From Methylobacterium sp. J-068 (lineage in GTDB: Bacteria > Pseudomonadota > Alphaproteobacteria > Rhizobiales > Beijerinckiaceae), in NCBI RefSeq assembly GCF_022829445.1, contig NZ_JAKSXY010000059.1:1-64000 (forward strand): a DNA stretch of 64,000 nucleotides. The letters run 5' to 3'. Under the pieces are notes generated by a model, which did not search any database, was not told the origin of the DNA, and was given only the letters and a program-made list of their open reading frames with translations. The translations under genes and the position numbers were made by a program. Positions 1 through 9,700 of the stretch are shown here, in pieces (the first letter of the stretch is position 1; the number at the start of each line of letters is the position of its first letter).

Positions 1-1
1 C

Positions 2-394
2 CTCGGCTACGCCTTCGACCGCGTCCTGTTCTACGGCACCGGCGGCTTCGCCTATGGCGGCGGCGGCGGTTCCGATTTCGGCCTGCCCAACAGCAGCCGC
101 AACGACTTCCGCACCGGCTGGACCGCCGGCGGCGGCATCGAATACGCCCTGCCCACCGACTCGTTCCTGAACTTCTTCCGCTCGTCCGCCGTGACGCTGA
201 AGGTCGAAGGCTTGTACGTGAACCTCGACCGCGACAACGCCAACAACGGCGTGTTCGCCTACTCGGCTTCCAACGGCACCCTCTACCGCGTCAACTCCAC
301 CTACGCGACCGCCGCCAGCGGCTACACCAGCCGCCGCTCCGACGAGTTCGCCCTCGTCCGCGCCGGTCTGAACTACAAGTTCGGCTCCTACTAA
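2..394 (+). CDS. Outer-membrane beta-barrel protein, C-terminal part
   Basis: This is the 3' end of a gene whose start lies before the window; 130 codons are visible. The sequence alternates Gly-rich turns with aromatic/hydrophobic strands (GTGGFAYGGG, GWTAGGGIEYAL, VTLKVEGLYVNL) and ends in an amphipathic strand, LVRAGLNYKFGSY. That pattern is typical of the eight-stranded Omp25/Omp31-like porin family abundant in alphaproteobacteria. The product would sit in the outer membrane and support envelope integrity or small-molecule permeation. It differs from many such proteins in ending GSY rather than in a terminal Phe. A strong intrinsic terminator follows 26 bases after the stop. The family is fairly sure; the specific function is not known. 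Confidence 0.8.
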   Translation, partial: LGYAFDRVLFYGTGGFAYGGGGGSDFGLPNSSRNDFRTGWTAGGGIEYALPTDSFLNFFRSSAVTLKVEGLYVNLDRDNANNGVFAYSASNGTLYRVNSTYATAASGYTSRRSDEFALVRAGLNYKFGSY

Positions 395-420
395 GCCGAC
401 ATTTCGGGTCTCGAAACGGA

Positions 421-450
421 GAAGCCCGGCCGCAAGGCCGGGCTTCTTCC
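421..450 (+). terminator. Intrinsic terminator of the OMP gene
   Basis: An 11-bp stem, GAAGCCCGGCC / GGCCGGGCTTC with a GCAA tetraloop, is followed by a short TT-rich tail. It lies just after the outer-membrane protein stop codon and reads in the same direction. Confidence 0.85.
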
Positions 451-506
451 GTTCAGGGATCGAATCCTCCCATCGGCCCGCATTCCGACGGAACGGCGGA
501 CATGAA

Positions 507-532
507 AAAACCCGGCCTCGCGGCCGGGTTTT
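507..532 (-). terminator. Terminator of trxA (possibly bidirectional)
   Basis: The stem AAAACCCGGCC / GGCCGGGTTTT has a TCGC loop. Read on the minus strand it is followed by a run of T residues, 20 bases past the trxA stop. The A/T-flanked arms could also catch read-through from the OMP gene. Confidence 0.85.
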
Positions 533-553
533 CACGTCTCGGGCCTCAGCGGC

Positions 554-874
554 TCAGGCGCTGGCCTGGATCCAGCGGGAGAGGTCGCCCTTCGGCGCCG
601 CGCCGACCTTCTGGCTCGCGAGCTGGCCGTCCTTGAAGATCAGCAGCGTCGGGATCGAGCGGATGCCGTACTGGGCGGCGATTCCGGGATTCTCGTCGAC
701 ATTGACCTTGGCGATCTTCACCCGGCCCTGAAGGTCGGCGGAGATCTCCTCGAGGGCCGGACCGATCTGACGGCACGGGCCGCACCACTCCGCCCAGAAA
801 TCCACAACGACCGGCTCCGCGGACTGAAGAACGTCCTGCTCGAAGCTCGCGTCGGTCACTTTCACCGTCGCCAT
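554..874 (-). CDS. trxA: Thioredoxin 1
   Basis: This 106-residue protein is a classical single-domain cytoplasmic thioredoxin. It reduces protein disulfides and is itself recharged by thioredoxin reductase. The active site FWAEWCGPC lies near residues 26-34, the cis-Pro motif SIPTLLIF near 73-80, and the family spacing is preserved. The frame is open far upstream, but ATG at 874 is chosen because a strong purine-rich ribosome site (GGAAAGGAAG) precedes it and the protein then has normal family length. It is transcribed alone and closed by the hairpin at 507-532. Confidence 0.97.
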   Translation of the reverse strand: MATVKVTDASFEQDVLQSAEPVVVDFWAEWCGPCRQIGPALEEISADLQGRVKIAKVNVDENPGIAAQYGIRSIPTLLIFKDGQLASQKVGAAPKGDLSRWIQASA

Positions 875-1260
875 TGGAAAACTTCCTTTCCGGTTCCGCG
901 TCGGCAGAACCCCGTTACGCCGTCCCGGTGCTACGGGACCGGGCGCTGTATGCGAGACTTGGCGATGCGAGGGGAAGCGGTCAAGGCATCGTGCGCGACG
1001 GGCATCGCTGCGCGCCGCGCGGGGTCGTGATGCGGGTCGACGCGCGTCCGTCACGGCTGTGGATCGCGGACGAAATGCACGCCGTCCGGAAGCCCCTCTC
1101 CGGGTTCGACCCTCGCCAAAGCCCGGTGCTTGCCCCATGTCCCTGACGTCCCCACCCCGCGGGCCATGCTTGCGGGCTGGAGGGGCCTGCCCCGAAGCCG
1201 GCCTCAAGCACTGGCATGCATGTCCCGGCATGCACGTATCGGCATGGAGGAATACCCGAC
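875..1260. other. Intergenic region between divergent trxA and PQQ dehydrogenase
   Basis: No coding frame here is convincing; the open frames on both strands are GC-rich by-products. The region should hold both divergent promoters. Near its right end GGCATG recurs at 1213, 1227 and 1241, exactly 14 bases apart, the last copy next to the ribosome site of the following gene. No clear -35/-10 pair was found. Confidence 0.5.
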
Positions 1261-2544
1261 GTGAAGCGCATCTCGCACAGCCTGCTCGCCACCGCAGCCT
1301 TCCTTGGCCTGGGCGCCGTCGTCCACGCGCAGGCACCGGCGGGGGTCGAGCCCCGGCAGCCTCGTGTGGACGGTGACGCCTTCGCGGCCCCGACGAGTTC
1401 CGCGACCGGAAACAGCCCCGCCGAGACCGAGGCCCCCAACACCAACTACAAGCCGCTGCTGCCGAACCAGACCCGGGCCCCGAAGCCCGAGACCGCCACG
1501 AAGGTGAAGACCGAAACGGTGGTCAAGGGCCTGGACAGCCCCTGGGCGATGGAATTCCTGCCCGACGGCCGGATGCTCGTCACCGAGAAGGCGGGCAAGC
1601 TCCGGATCGTGGCCAAGGACGGCACGGTGGGGCCGGCGATTCCGGGGGTTCCCAAGGTCGATGCCAAGGGCCAGGGTGGCCTCCTCGACGTGGCCCTGAG
1701 CCCGAGCTTTCCCTCCGACCGCCTGATCTACCTGAGCTATGCGGAGCCGCGCGAGAAGGGCAACGGCACCAGCGTGCTGCGCGCCAAGCTGATCGAGGAG
1801 AACGGCGCCGCCCGCCTCGACGAGGCGAAGGTCATCTTCCGGCAGATGCCGAGCTACGATGGCGACAAGCATTTCGGCTCGCGCCTCGTCTTCGCGCCGG
1901 ACGGCAAGCTCTTCGTCACCGTGGGCGAGCGCTCCGACAAGGGGCCGCGCGTGCAGGCGCAGGACCTCACCAGCGGTCTTGGCAAGGTCTTCCGGATCGA
2001 CACGGACGGCAATGCCCCCAAGGACAACCCGTTCACGGGCGGCGAGAAGGCCAAGCCCGAGATCTGGTCCTACGGCCACCGCAACGTGCAGGCCGCCGCC
2101 CTGGACCCGCAGGGGCGCCTCTGGACCGCCGAGCACGGCCCGCGCGGCGGCGACGAACTCAACCGCCCGCGCCCCGGCGTGAATTACGGCTGGCCGGAGG
2201 TGACCTACGGCATCGAGTATAGCGGCGAGAAGATCGGCGAGGGCAAGACGCAGGCGGGCGGAACCGCCCAGCCGGTCTATTACTGGGACCCGGTGATCGG
2301 CCCCTCGGGCATGGCGCTCTACACGGGCGACGCGTTTCCGGCCTGGAAGAACACCTTCCTCATCGGTGGCCTCGTCAGCCAGGGACTCGTGGTGGTGAAG
2401 CTCGACGGCGACAAGGTGGTCAGCGAGGAGCGCATCCCCCTGGAGGCGCGCATCCGGGACGTGCGCGTGGGCAGCGACGGCGCGGTCTACGCCGTCACGG
2501 ACGGCGCCGACGGCCGCATCCTGAAGCTGACGCCGGGCACCTGA
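1261..2544 (+). CDS. PQQ-dependent soluble aldose dehydrogenase, secreted
   Basis: This 427-residue protein belongs to the soluble PQQ glucose/sorbosone dehydrogenase (YliI/Asd-like) six-bladed propeller family, which oxidises aldose sugars in the periplasm. A signal peptide ([23 protein letters not shown]) is followed by a Pro/Thr-rich linker and then family motifs: [32 protein letters not shown], the basic KHFGSRLVF region, SYGHRNVQ and [13 protein letters not shown]. The start is taken as GTG at 1261 because a good GGAGGA site lies 10 bases upstream; an upstream ATG at 1216 would spoil the signal peptide. The gene stands alone, convergent with the TetR gene. Enzyme class is confident; the sugar is unknown. 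Confidence 0.88.
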   Translation: MKRISHSLLATAAFLGLGAVVHAQAPAGVEPRQPRVDGDAFAAPTSSATGNSPAETEAPNTNYKPLLPNQTRAPKPETATKVKTETVVKGLDSPWAMEFLPDGRMLVTEKAGKLRIVAKDGTVGPAIPGVPKVDAKGQGGLLDVALSPSFPSDRLIYLSYAEPREKGNGTSVLRAKLIEENGAARLDEAKVIFRQMPSYDGDKHFGSRLVFAPDGKLFVTVGERSDKGPRVQAQDLTSGLGKVFRIDTDGNAPKDNPFTGGEKAKPEIWSYGHRNVQAAALDPQGRLWTAEHGPRGGDELNRPRPGVNYGWPEVTYGIEYSGEKIGEGKTQAGGTAQPVYYWDPVIGPSGMALYTGDAFPAWKNTFLIGGLVSQGLVVVKLDGDKVVSEERIPLEARIRDVRVGSDGAVYAVTDGADGRILKLTPGT

Positions 2545-2587
2545 GCGCCCTGCCTGCCCGATGCCAGAGCGGCCCGGGCCGGACGGT

Positions 2588-3163
2588 CTATCCGCCCGGC
2601 TCCGCCGCCTCGCCCGGGATCAATCGTGCGCGCAGGCGAGCCAGCATCCGGCCGAACGCCGCCGGATCGCCGAGGGCGCGCGCCAGGACGAGACCGCCCT
2701 GGATGGCGGAGACGGCCTCCTCCGCCAGGTCGGCGGCCTCCGCCTCCGCCCACCCGTCGCGGCGCAGGGCCCGCGCCAGGGCCTCGCACCACGCGGCGAA
2801 GTAACGGGCGATCCGCTCGGCGAAGCGGTCCCGCCCCTCGGTCAGCGCGAAGGCGCCGACGAGGCAGGCCCGGCCACCCGAGCGGAAATAGGTCTCGGTC
2901 TCGGAGAGCATTCGGCGGATCGCCGCGCGGGGATCGGGCTCGTCGCGCAGGGGCGCATAAATCCGCGTCTCGAACCATGTCTCGATGGCGTCGAGCACGG
3001 CCTGCGCCATCTCGGCCTTTCCGCCCGGAAAGGCATGGTAGAGGCTGCCCTTGCCGAGGCCGGCGCGGGCGCCCAGCAGCGCGAGGCTCGCGCCCTCGTA
3101 GCCGTGCTCGCGAAACACCTCCGCGAGCGCCGGGATGGCGGCCTCACGCGCCGTCTGCGCCAT
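2588..3163 (-). CDS. TetR/AcrR-family transcriptional regulator
   Basis: This 191-residue protein has an N-terminal TetR helix-turn-helix (residues about 5-50; YEGASLALLGARAGLGKGSLYHAF is the HTH and following helix) and a helical ligand-binding C-terminal half. It starts 8 bases after the stop of the DUF1348 gene and has no clear ribosome site of its own, so the two are probably translationally coupled. The 20-bp palindrome at 3702-3721, just upstream of that first gene, is the obvious autoregulatory operator. The inducing ligand cannot be told from sequence. Confidence 0.9.
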   Translation of the reverse strand: MAQTAREAAIPALAEVFREHGYEGASLALLGARAGLGKGSLYHAFPGGKAEMAQAVLDAIETWFETRIYAPLRDEPDPRAAIRRMLSETETYFRSGGRACLVGAFALTEGRDRFAERIARYFAAWCEALARALRRDGWAEAEAADLAEEAVSAIQGGLVLARALGDPAAFGRMLARLRARLIPGEAAEPGG

Positions 3164-3171
3164 GGGCCGGT

Positions 3172-3660
3172 CTACAGGCCGAGTTCGGTCAGGCCGGGAT
3201 GGTCCTCGGGACGTGGCGCCGCGCGGTCCCAGTGGAACTTGCGCTCGGATTCAGCGATGGCGAGGTCGTTGATGCTGGCATGGCGCTCCCGCATCAGGCC
3301 GTTGGCGTCGAAGGCCCAGTTCTCGTTGCCGTAGGCGCGAAACCATTGGCCCGATTCGTCGTGGAACTCGTAGGCGAACCGGACGGCGATCCGGTCGTCG
3401 CCGAAGGCCCAGATCTCCTTGATCAGCCGGTACTCGTGCTCCCGTGCCCACTTGCGTTGCAGGAAGCCGACGATGGCCGGACGCCCGCTGAAGAACTCCG
3501 CGCGGTTCCGCCAGCGGCTGTCGACCGTGTAGGCCAGGGCGACCTTCTCCGGGTTGCAGCCGTTCCAGCCGTTCTCGGCGGCGCGAACCTTCTGGATGGC
3601 GGTTTCCCGGGTGAAGGGGGGCAGCGGCGGACGGGTCTCGGACATGTGCGATTCGGACAT
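3172..3660 (-). CDS. DUF1348 (NTF2-like fold) protein
   Basis: This 162-residue protein matches the DUF1348 family of nuclear-transport-factor-2-like proteins, which are often tied to stress or xenobiotic responses but have no established reaction. Visible family features include [18 protein letters not shown] near the N-terminus, [17 protein letters not shown] and [27 protein letters not shown] at 3660 is preferred because GAGGAG lies 9 bases upstream; an inner ATG at 3645 is possible. It is the first gene of a two-gene unit with the TetR regulator and sits downstream of a perfect palindrome, so it is probably the regulator's target. Confidence 0.88.
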   Translation of the reverse strand: MSESHMSETRPPLPPFTRETAIQKVRAAENGWNGCNPEKVALAYTVDSRWRNRAEFFSGRPAIVGFLQRKWAREHEYRLIKEIWAFGDDRIAVRFAYEFHDESGQWFRAYGNENWAFDANGLMRERHASINDLAIAESERKFHWDRAAPRPEDHPGLTELGL

Positions 3661-3701
3661 CGGGCCAGGCTCCTCGAGAGTCGGACCGCGCCGGCCCACA
3701 C

Positions 3702-3721
3702 CTTGTACCGATCGGTACAAG
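3702..3721. promoter_or_regulatory. Perfect 20-bp palindrome, predicted TetR operator
   Basis: CTTGTACCGATCGGTACAAG is a perfect inverted repeat, 42 bases upstream of the DUF1348 start. Its length and the central ACCGATCGGT core fit TetR-family operators. The TetR gene two positions downstream is the likely binder. Confidence 0.75.
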
Positions 3722-3751
3722 CGGCACGCCGCCCGGTCAAGCCGACGCGGC

Positions 3752-4681
3752 TCAGGCGTGCCCGAGGAGCGTCAGCCAGGCGATGGTCGTGACGATCGCC
3801 AGCAGCGTCGAGAGCATCACGGAGGCGGCCACGACCCCCGTCTCGGTCTTGTAGCGGGCGGCGAGCAGGTAGGCGTTGATGCCGACCGGCATGGCGGCGA
3901 ACAGGGTGGCGACGCCCGCATAGGCCGGCGGCATCGTGAAGACGTGGAAGGCCAGAACCCAGACGGCGAGCGGATGGATCACGAGCTTCAGGCTCGTCAC
4001 CACCAGGGCGCTGGGCAGGTCGTGGAGGACGCGGTAGCGCACGAGGCCGGCCCCGAGGGCGATCAGCGCGCAGGTGGAGGCGGTGCCCGCCAGGGCGTCG
4101 ACCAGCGACTTCACCACGCCGCCGGGGGCGAGCCCCAATCCCTTCAGGCAGAGACCGACGATCAGCGCCAGGAAGATCGGGTTGCGCAGCAGCACGAGGG
4201 CGAGGCCCGTGAGGCGCTGGCGAATCGATTTCTGGCCATCTGCCTCGATCAGGAAGGTGGCGCAGCCCATCATCAGGGGCAGGTGAACGGCCAGCAGCAT
4301 GAAGAGCGGGAAGGCCCCCTCCTCCCCATAGGCCTGGAGGATCATCGGCACGCCGATGAAGACCGTGTTCGACTGGCTCGCGGCGAAGCCGTGCAGGATC
4401 GCGCCCCGCCGCTCGACGCCCTCGCGGCGCCGGCCGATCAGAGACCCGATCAGCCAGGACAGCCCCGCCCCGCCGAAATAGCTGAACCAGTAGGACGGCG
4501 TGATCTCGCCGGTGAGGCCCGGCCGCGTCAGCGTCGCGAGGATCAGCGCCGGCACCGCGATGGAGAAGACGTATTCCGACAGGCCGTCGCTGACCTTGTC
4601 GGACAGGAAGCCCGCCAGGGCCGCGACCCACCCGACCAGGATCAGCCCGAAGATCGGGGCGACGAGCGACAGAACGGTCAT
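3752..4681 (-). CDS. AEC-family (auxin efflux carrier-type) transporter
   Basis: This 309-residue inner-membrane protein has about ten hydrophobic segments in the two-halves layout of the auxin efflux carrier/malonate transporter family (PF03547). Diagnostic stretches are [34 protein letters not shown] at the start, [15 protein letters not shown] and the late [10 protein letters not shown] / [18 protein letters not shown]. The Asn-Thr and MPVG..A motifs are the conserved helix-break regions. Bacterial members export or import small carboxylates; the substrate here is unknown. It reads away from rpmB with a hairpin between them, so it is probably a separate transcript. Confidence 0.9.
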   Translation of the reverse strand: MTVLSLVAPIFGLILVGWVAALAGFLSDKVSDGLSEYVFSIAVPALILATLTRPGLTGEITPSYWFSYFGGAGLSWLIGSLIGRRREGVERRGAILHGFAASQSNTVFIGVPMILQAYGEEGAFPLFMLLAVHLPLMMGCATFLIEADGQKSIRQRLTGLALVLLRNPIFLALIVGLCLKGLGLAPGGVVKSLVDALAGTASTCALIALGAGLVRYRVLHDLPSALVVTSLKLVIHPLAVWVLAFHVFTMPPAYAGVATLFAAMPVGINAYLLAARYKTETGVVAASVMLSTLLAIVTTIAWLTLLGHA

Positions 4682-4707
4682 CGGGGCGGAATCGGGGCTC
4701 CAACGCG

Positions 4708-4744
4708 AACGGCCACCGTACGCGCTCAGCGTGCGGCGGCCGTT
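4708..4744 (-). terminator. Hairpin downstream of rpmB
   Basis: The arms AACGGCC-a-CCGTACGC and GCGTGCGG-c-GGCCGTT pair around a GCTCA loop, 55 bases past the rpmB stop. There is no U-run, so it may act as a terminator or as a 3'-end stabiliser. Confidence 0.45.
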
Positions 4745-4798
4745 CGGGAATCGAGACGGGTGTCGGCGGGATCGGGCGCGGCCCGTTCCCGGCAGCCC

Positions 4799-5104
4799 TC
4801 AGGCGGCGACGGGCGTCTCGACTTCGCCGAGCTTCTTGTGCAGCTCGCGCTTGAGGAGGCGGGCCGTCTGCGACAGCTCGATCTCGCGCGCCTTGATCAG
4901 GAAGGCGTCGAGGCCGCCACGGTGCTCGACCGAGCGCAGGGCGTGAGCCGTGACGCGCAGGCGCACGCGGCGCTTCAAGGCGTCCGACTGCAGCGTGACC
5001 TGGCACAGGTTCGGCAGGAACCGGCACTTGGTCTTGCGGTTCGAGTGGCTCACGAGGTGGCCGGTCTGCACGGCTTTGCCCGTGAGTTCGCAACGGCGCG
5101 ACAT
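4799..5104 (-). CDS. rpmB: 50S ribosomal protein L28
   Basis: This 101-residue basic protein is ribosomal protein L28 of the large subunit. It shows the family start [26 protein letters not shown] and the body [41 protein letters not shown] at 5104 gives the normal family start; the open frame extends upstream without meaning. A near-consensus alphaproteobacterial promoter lies at 5225-5254. The divergent DUF3108-helicase block next to it is the usual alphaproteobacterial neighbourhood. Confidence 0.97.
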   Translation of the reverse strand: MSRRCELTGKAVQTGHLVSHSNRKTKCRFLPNLCQVTLQSDALKRRVRLRVTAHALRSVEHRGGLDAFLIKAREIELSQTARLLKRELHKKLGEVETPVAA

Positions 5105-5418
5105 TGATCTGATTCCCGTTCGTTCCGCGTGTCCGACAGGCTGGCGGGACAACCGGCCGCATCGCGGCCACGGTCTCTCGCACGCCAGGCCCGGGGGAGC
5201 GGCGTTCTCAGTGAAGGCGCGAGCCTATAGGGGAGAGGGGGCGGTGACGTCAAGGCGCGCGCTGATTTTTCACGCTTGGCGGACCGTGAAAGCGCGCGCA
5301 TCGCCGGAGCGCGGGGTGGCATGTCCAACGATGTGTTAACCATGAGCGCGGACGATGCCGGAATGATGTCGCCGGGCCGTTCGCCCGGGGACCGACCGTC
5401 AACCTCGAGTACCAAGCC
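5105..5418. other. Divergent intergenic region rpmB / DUF3108
   Basis: There is no gene here. It contains the rpmB promoter at 5225-5254 and, at 5336-5343, TTAACCAT, which matches the CtrA half-site known from Caulobacter, 76 bases before the DUF3108 start. The CtrA assignment is tentative, since one 8-mer proves little. Confidence 0.5.
5225..5254 (-). promoter_or_regulatory. rpmB promoter (housekeeping sigma type)
   Basis: On the minus strand CTTGAC (5254-5249) and CTATAG (5230-5225) are separated by 18 bases. This fits the alphaproteobacterial housekeeping consensus CTTGAC-N17-CTATAT. Transcription would start near 5218, giving a leader of roughly 115 bases before rpmB. Confidence 0.75.
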
Positions 5419-6330
5419 ATGCGCGCCGCTCTCGTCAAGCGCCCTGTTTCCTCCGCCCTCGCCGCCCTCGGTCTCGCCGCCGTCGCCCATGCAGCGGCCG
5501 GCGTCACCCCGGTCCTGGCGCGCCCGAAGGCCCATGCGCCCGCCGCCACGGTCACGGTGGATTACGACATCGCCCTCGCGGGCCTGACGATCGGCACGGC
5601 GCAGGTGGCGGGCGCCTTCGAGGGGTCGGGCTACCGCATGGACGTGTCGGCGCGGCTCACCGGCCTCGCCGGCGTGGTCACGGGCGGCATGGGCTCGGCC
5701 CGCGCCAGTGGCTCCTTCGCGGGAGCCCCCCAGCCCAGCACCTTCGCCATCGCCACCAAGACCACCAATTCCGGCATCGCGGTGCGCATGGCGCTCGCGC
5801 GCGGCACCGTCACCCAGGCGGAGATCACGCCGCCGCTCATCGACATGGGCGACCGCGTGCCGATCACCGCCGCCAACAAGCGCGGCGTGATCGACCCCGC
5901 GAGCGCCCTGATGATGCCGGTGCAGGGTCGCGGCGACCTCATGGACCCGGCCAACTGCAACCGGATCCTGCCGATCTTCGACGGCGCGACCCGATTCGAC
6001 GTGAGCTTGAGCTACGGCGAGACCCGGACCGTGGCCAAGACCGGCTATAACGGCCCGGTCCTCGTCTGCAACGCGCGCTACACCCCGATCGCCGGCCACC
6101 GGCCGGACCGGCCGGGCGTGAAGTTCATGGAGGACAACCGCGAGATGTCGGTCTGGCTCGCCCCCGTGGAGGGCACCCGCGTGCTGCTGCCCGTCCGGAT
6201 CGCGGTGCGCACCACGGTGGGCACCAACATCATCGAGGCGACGCGCTGGACCCGCGCCGGCGGCCTGCCGGTTCCCGACACCGCGTCCGCTCCGGGCACG
6301 CCCGTGACGCAAGCCAGCCTCGCCCAGTGA
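5419..6330 (+). CDS. DUF3108 exported protein
   Basis: This 303-residue protein has a signal peptide at residues 1-35 (KRPVSSALAALGLAAVAHAAAG) followed by a DUF3108 domain: YDIALAGLTIGTAQVAGAFEGSGYRMDVSARLTGL, then a C-terminal portion containing MEDNREMSVWLAP. DUF3108 proteins are predicted periplasmic beta-rich proteins of unknown activity, found in alphaproteobacteria next to rpmB and the Suv3-like helicase exactly as here. A small secreted-protein gene follows after a 17-bp tandem duplication. Confidence 0.88.
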   Translation: MRAALVKRPVSSALAALGLAAVAHAAAGVTPVLARPKAHAPAATVTVDYDIALAGLTIGTAQVAGAFEGSGYRMDVSARLTGLAGVVTGGMGSARASGSFAGAPQPSTFAIATKTTNSGIAVRMALARGTVTQAEITPPLIDMGDRVPITAANKRGVIDPASALMMPVQGRGDLMDPANCNRILPIFDGATRFDVSLSYGETRTVAKTGYNGPVLVCNARYTPIAGHRPDRPGVKFMEDNREMSVWLAPVEGTRVLLPVRIAVRTTVGTNIIEATRWTRAGGLPVPDTASAPGTPVTQASLAQ

Positions 6331-6359
6331 CCCGGATCGCCAAGTGACCCGGATCGCCG
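6326..6359. repeat. 17-bp perfect tandem duplication at a gene junction
   Basis: AGTGACCCGGATCGCC plus one base occurs twice back to back (6326-6342 and 6343-6359). The first copy contains the DUF3108 stop codon and the second supplies the GTG start of the next gene. Confidence 0.8.
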
Positions 6360-6691
6360 CACGGCGGAGACACGCGCGCCTGATCCTCGGCGCGGCCCTG
6401 GCGCTCGCGGCCCCGCCCGCGACGGCCGGGTCCGTCCTGTCCACCGGACCGGATTGCGGCGGCGACGCCTATTCCTCGGCCCAGGTCGTCGAGAACCGGC
6501 CGCCGCGACGCGGCCCCCTGACCGCCGTGCCGGACACGCTCTGCGCCGATGTCGCACCACAGGGACCGCGCACGCCCGTGGAGATCGGGATCTACCCGAG
6601 TCTGGGCAGTTCCGGGATGCCGCGGCGGGATGGCGGGCGTGGCTCCGATGACCCATATGAGGCGCAGCCGCCACGGCAGCGCCGCCCCTGA
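6344..6691 (+). CDS. Small secreted protein of unknown function
   Basis: This predicted 115-residue protein starts with GTG inside the second copy of the 17-bp duplication. Residues 1-29 look like a signal peptide with Arg-rich n-region and hydrophobic core (RLILGAALALAAPPATAG). The mature part is short, Pro/Arg/Gly-rich and holds two Cys (DCGG, LCAD). I do not recognise a family. It lies between DUF3108 and the helicase in the same direction, so it is probably co-transcribed. It could be spurious, but the signal peptide and the fit with neighbours favour a real gene. Confidence 0.55.
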   Translation: MTRIAARRRHARLILGAALALAAPPATAGSVLSTGPDCGGDAYSSAQVVENRPPRRGPLTAVPDTLCADVAPQGPRTPVEIGIYPSLGSSGMPRRDGGRGSDDPYEAQPPRQRRP

Positions 6692-6758
6692 CGGCGCCGC
6701 GGCGGTCTCTCTCAGCCCTCGAGCCTGCCGGCCTCGCCGAAGGGACCGCCCCTCACCC

Positions 6759-9700
6759 ATGATTCGTCCCTCCCTCTCCCCGCAGGCCCGCGCACGCGGG
6801 GTCACGGCGGTGCTCGGGCCGACCAATACCGGCAAGACCCATCTGGCGATCGAACGGATGCTCGCTCATCCGACGGGCATGATCGGCCTGCCCCTGCGGC
6901 TCCTGGCGCGGGAGGTCTACCTGCGCGTGGTCGCCAAGGTCGGGGCCGACAAGGTCGCCCTCGTCACCGGCGAGGAGAAGATCAAGCCGGACCGGCCGCG
7001 CTACTGGATCTCCACCATCGAGGCGATGCCGCGCGACCTCGACGTGGCCTACGTCGCCATCGACGAGATCCAGCTTTCCGCCGACATGGACCGGGGCCAC
7101 GTCTTCACCGACCGCCTGCTGCACCAGCGCGGGCGCGAGGAGACCCTGCTGATCGGCTCCTCCACCATGCTGCCGCTGGTGCAGTCGCTGATTCCCGGCA
7201 TCCACACCACGACGCGCCCGCGCCTCTCGAACCTCACCTTCGCGGGCGAGAAGAAGCTCGGCCGCCTGCCCCGGCGCACCGCCATCGTCGCCTTCTCGGC
7301 CGAGGAGGTCTACGCCATCGCCGAGTTGATCCGGCGTCAGCGCGGCGGCGCGGCCGTGGTGCTCGGCGCGCTCTCGCCGCGCACCCGCAACGCGCAGGTG
7401 GAGCTCTACCAGTCCGGCGACGTCGACTACCTCATCGCCACGGACGCGGTGGGCATGGGCCTCAACCTCGACGTCGACCACGTCGCCTTCGCGGCGAACT
7501 GGAAATACGACGGCACGCGCTTCCGCAAGCTCACGCCCCCCGAGATGGGGCAGATCGCGGGGCGCGCCGGGCGCCACCTCTCCGACGGCACCTTCGGCTC
7601 GACGGGGCGCTGCGCGCCCTTCGAACCCGAGATGATCGAGGCGCTGGAGAATCACGATTTCGAGCCCCTGCGGGTGCTGCAATGGCGCAACCCGGACCTC
7701 GACTTCGCCTCCCTGAAGAGCCTTCAGGAGAGCCTCGACGAGCATCCTCGCGAGAAGGGCCTGACCCGCGCGCCGATGGGCGAGGACCAGTCGGCCCTCG
7801 AGATCCTGATGCGCGAGGACGACATCCGCGACCTCGCCCACGGCTCCGCGAACGTGCGCCGGCTCTGGGACGTCTGCGGCGTGCCGGACTACCGCAAGGT
7901 CCATCCCCAGACCCATGCCGACCTCGTGGCGCAGCTCTATCGCTTCCTGATGCGGGGCATGGCCGGGCGCATCCCGAACGACTGGTTCGCCAAGCACGTG
8001 GCCATGATCGACCGCACCGACGGTGACATCGACGCGCTCTCCCAGCGCATCGCGCAGGGGCGGACCTGGACCTTCGTGGCGAACCGTCCGGATTGGCTCA
8101 TCGATCCGGTGCATTGGCAGGGCGAGACGCGTCGGGTAGAGGACAGGCTGTCCGACGCCCTGCACGAACGCCTCGCGAGCCGTTTCGTCGATCGGCGCAC
8201 TAGCGTCCTGATGCGGCGCCTGAGAGAGAATACGATGTTGGAAGCTGAGATCACCGCCGGCGGGGACGTTACCGTCGAGGGCCAGCATGTCGGCCATCTG
8301 CATGGCTTCCAGTTCGTTCCGGATCCCGGCGCGGAAGGACATGAGGCCAAGACCCTGCGCAGCGCGGCCGAGAAGGCGCTCTCCGGCGAGATCGAGGCCC
8401 GCGCCGAGCGGTTCTCGTCGGCCGCCGATGCCTCCCTCGTGCTGAGCCACGACGGGATCATCCGCTGGACCGGAGACCCGGTCGCCAAGCTGACGCCCGG
8501 CGACAAGCTGTTCGAGCCTCATGTGCGCCTGCTCGCCGACGAGCAGCTCACGGGCCCCGCCCGCGACAAGGTCGAGGCCCGGCTCGTGGCCTGGCTGAAG
8601 GCCACCGTGGTGCGCCTCCTCGGTCCGCTGATGGAGATCGAGACCGCCGCCGACCTCACGGGTCTGGCCAAGGGCATCGGCTTCCAGGTGGTGGAATCGC
8701 TCGGCGTGCTGGAGCGCGCGCGGGTGATGCAGGAGATGCGCACCCTCGACCAGGAGGGACGCGGGGCGCTGCGCCGCCATGGCGTGCGCTTCGGCGCCTA
8801 TCACATCTTCCTGCCCGCCCTCCTGAAGCCGGCGCCCCGCACCCTCGCGGCCCAGCTCTGGGCCCTGAAGAACGGCGGCCTCGACCAGCGCGGCCTCGAC
8901 GAGATCGCCCATCTCGCGAGTTCGGGCCGCACCTCCATCAAGGTCGATCCCGAGATCGCCAAGGGCCTCTACCGCGCCGCCGGCTTCCGCGTCTGCGGCG
9001 AGCGCGCCGTGCGCGTCGACATCCTGGAGCGGTTGGCCGACCTCATCCGTCCCGCCATCGCCTACCGGCCGGGCACGACGCCCGGAGAGGCCCCGGTGGG
9101 CGCGGCCGACGGCGACGCCTTCGTGGCGACGGTCGGCATGACCTCGCTGGTCGGCTGCTCCGGCGAGGATTTCGCGTCGATCCTGAAATCCCTGGGCTAC
9201 GCCCCCGAGACCCGTCCGGGCCCGGCCATCACCGTGCCGCTGCTCGCGGCCGCCCCGACGCAGCCCGTCGCCTCGGTGGCCGCACCGGCGGAAGCGGAGC
9301 CCGCGACGGGCGACGCCGTCGCTTCGGACGAAGGCGCCGCCCCGGCCGAGGCGACGTCGGAGATCGAGCCCGGCGCGACCGAGGATTCGGTGGCCGCCGC
9401 GCTTCCGACGGAAGGCGAGGCCGGGACGGAGGAGGCCGTCGCCGAGACGCCGGACGCCGCTCCCGAGACACACGAGACTGGCCCTGAGCCGTCGGAGGCT
9501 GCGGCCGAAACGGTCGCGCCGGAACCGGTGGCCGATGCCGCGCGCCTCGCCGACACGGCCGAGCAGCCGGCGGAGAACACGGGGTCAGGGGACATCGAAG
9601 CCGCCCCCACCGGGGACGGCGCCACGGATGTAAGCCCGGCCGACGAGGCCGAGGCTCCCGCCGAGCCGGTCGAGGCCGCACCGGAGACCGCATCGGCGTC

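Noticed and set aside
5336..5343. TTAACCAT as a CtrA site
   Set aside because: Matches the known half-site, but a single 8-mer is expected by chance; kept only as a note in the intergenic entry.
6753..9473. A 906-codon open frame antisense to the helicase gene
   Set aside because: Long antisense frames are expected in DNA this GC-rich. The plus strand encodes clear helicase motifs, while the antisense product has no recognisable domain.
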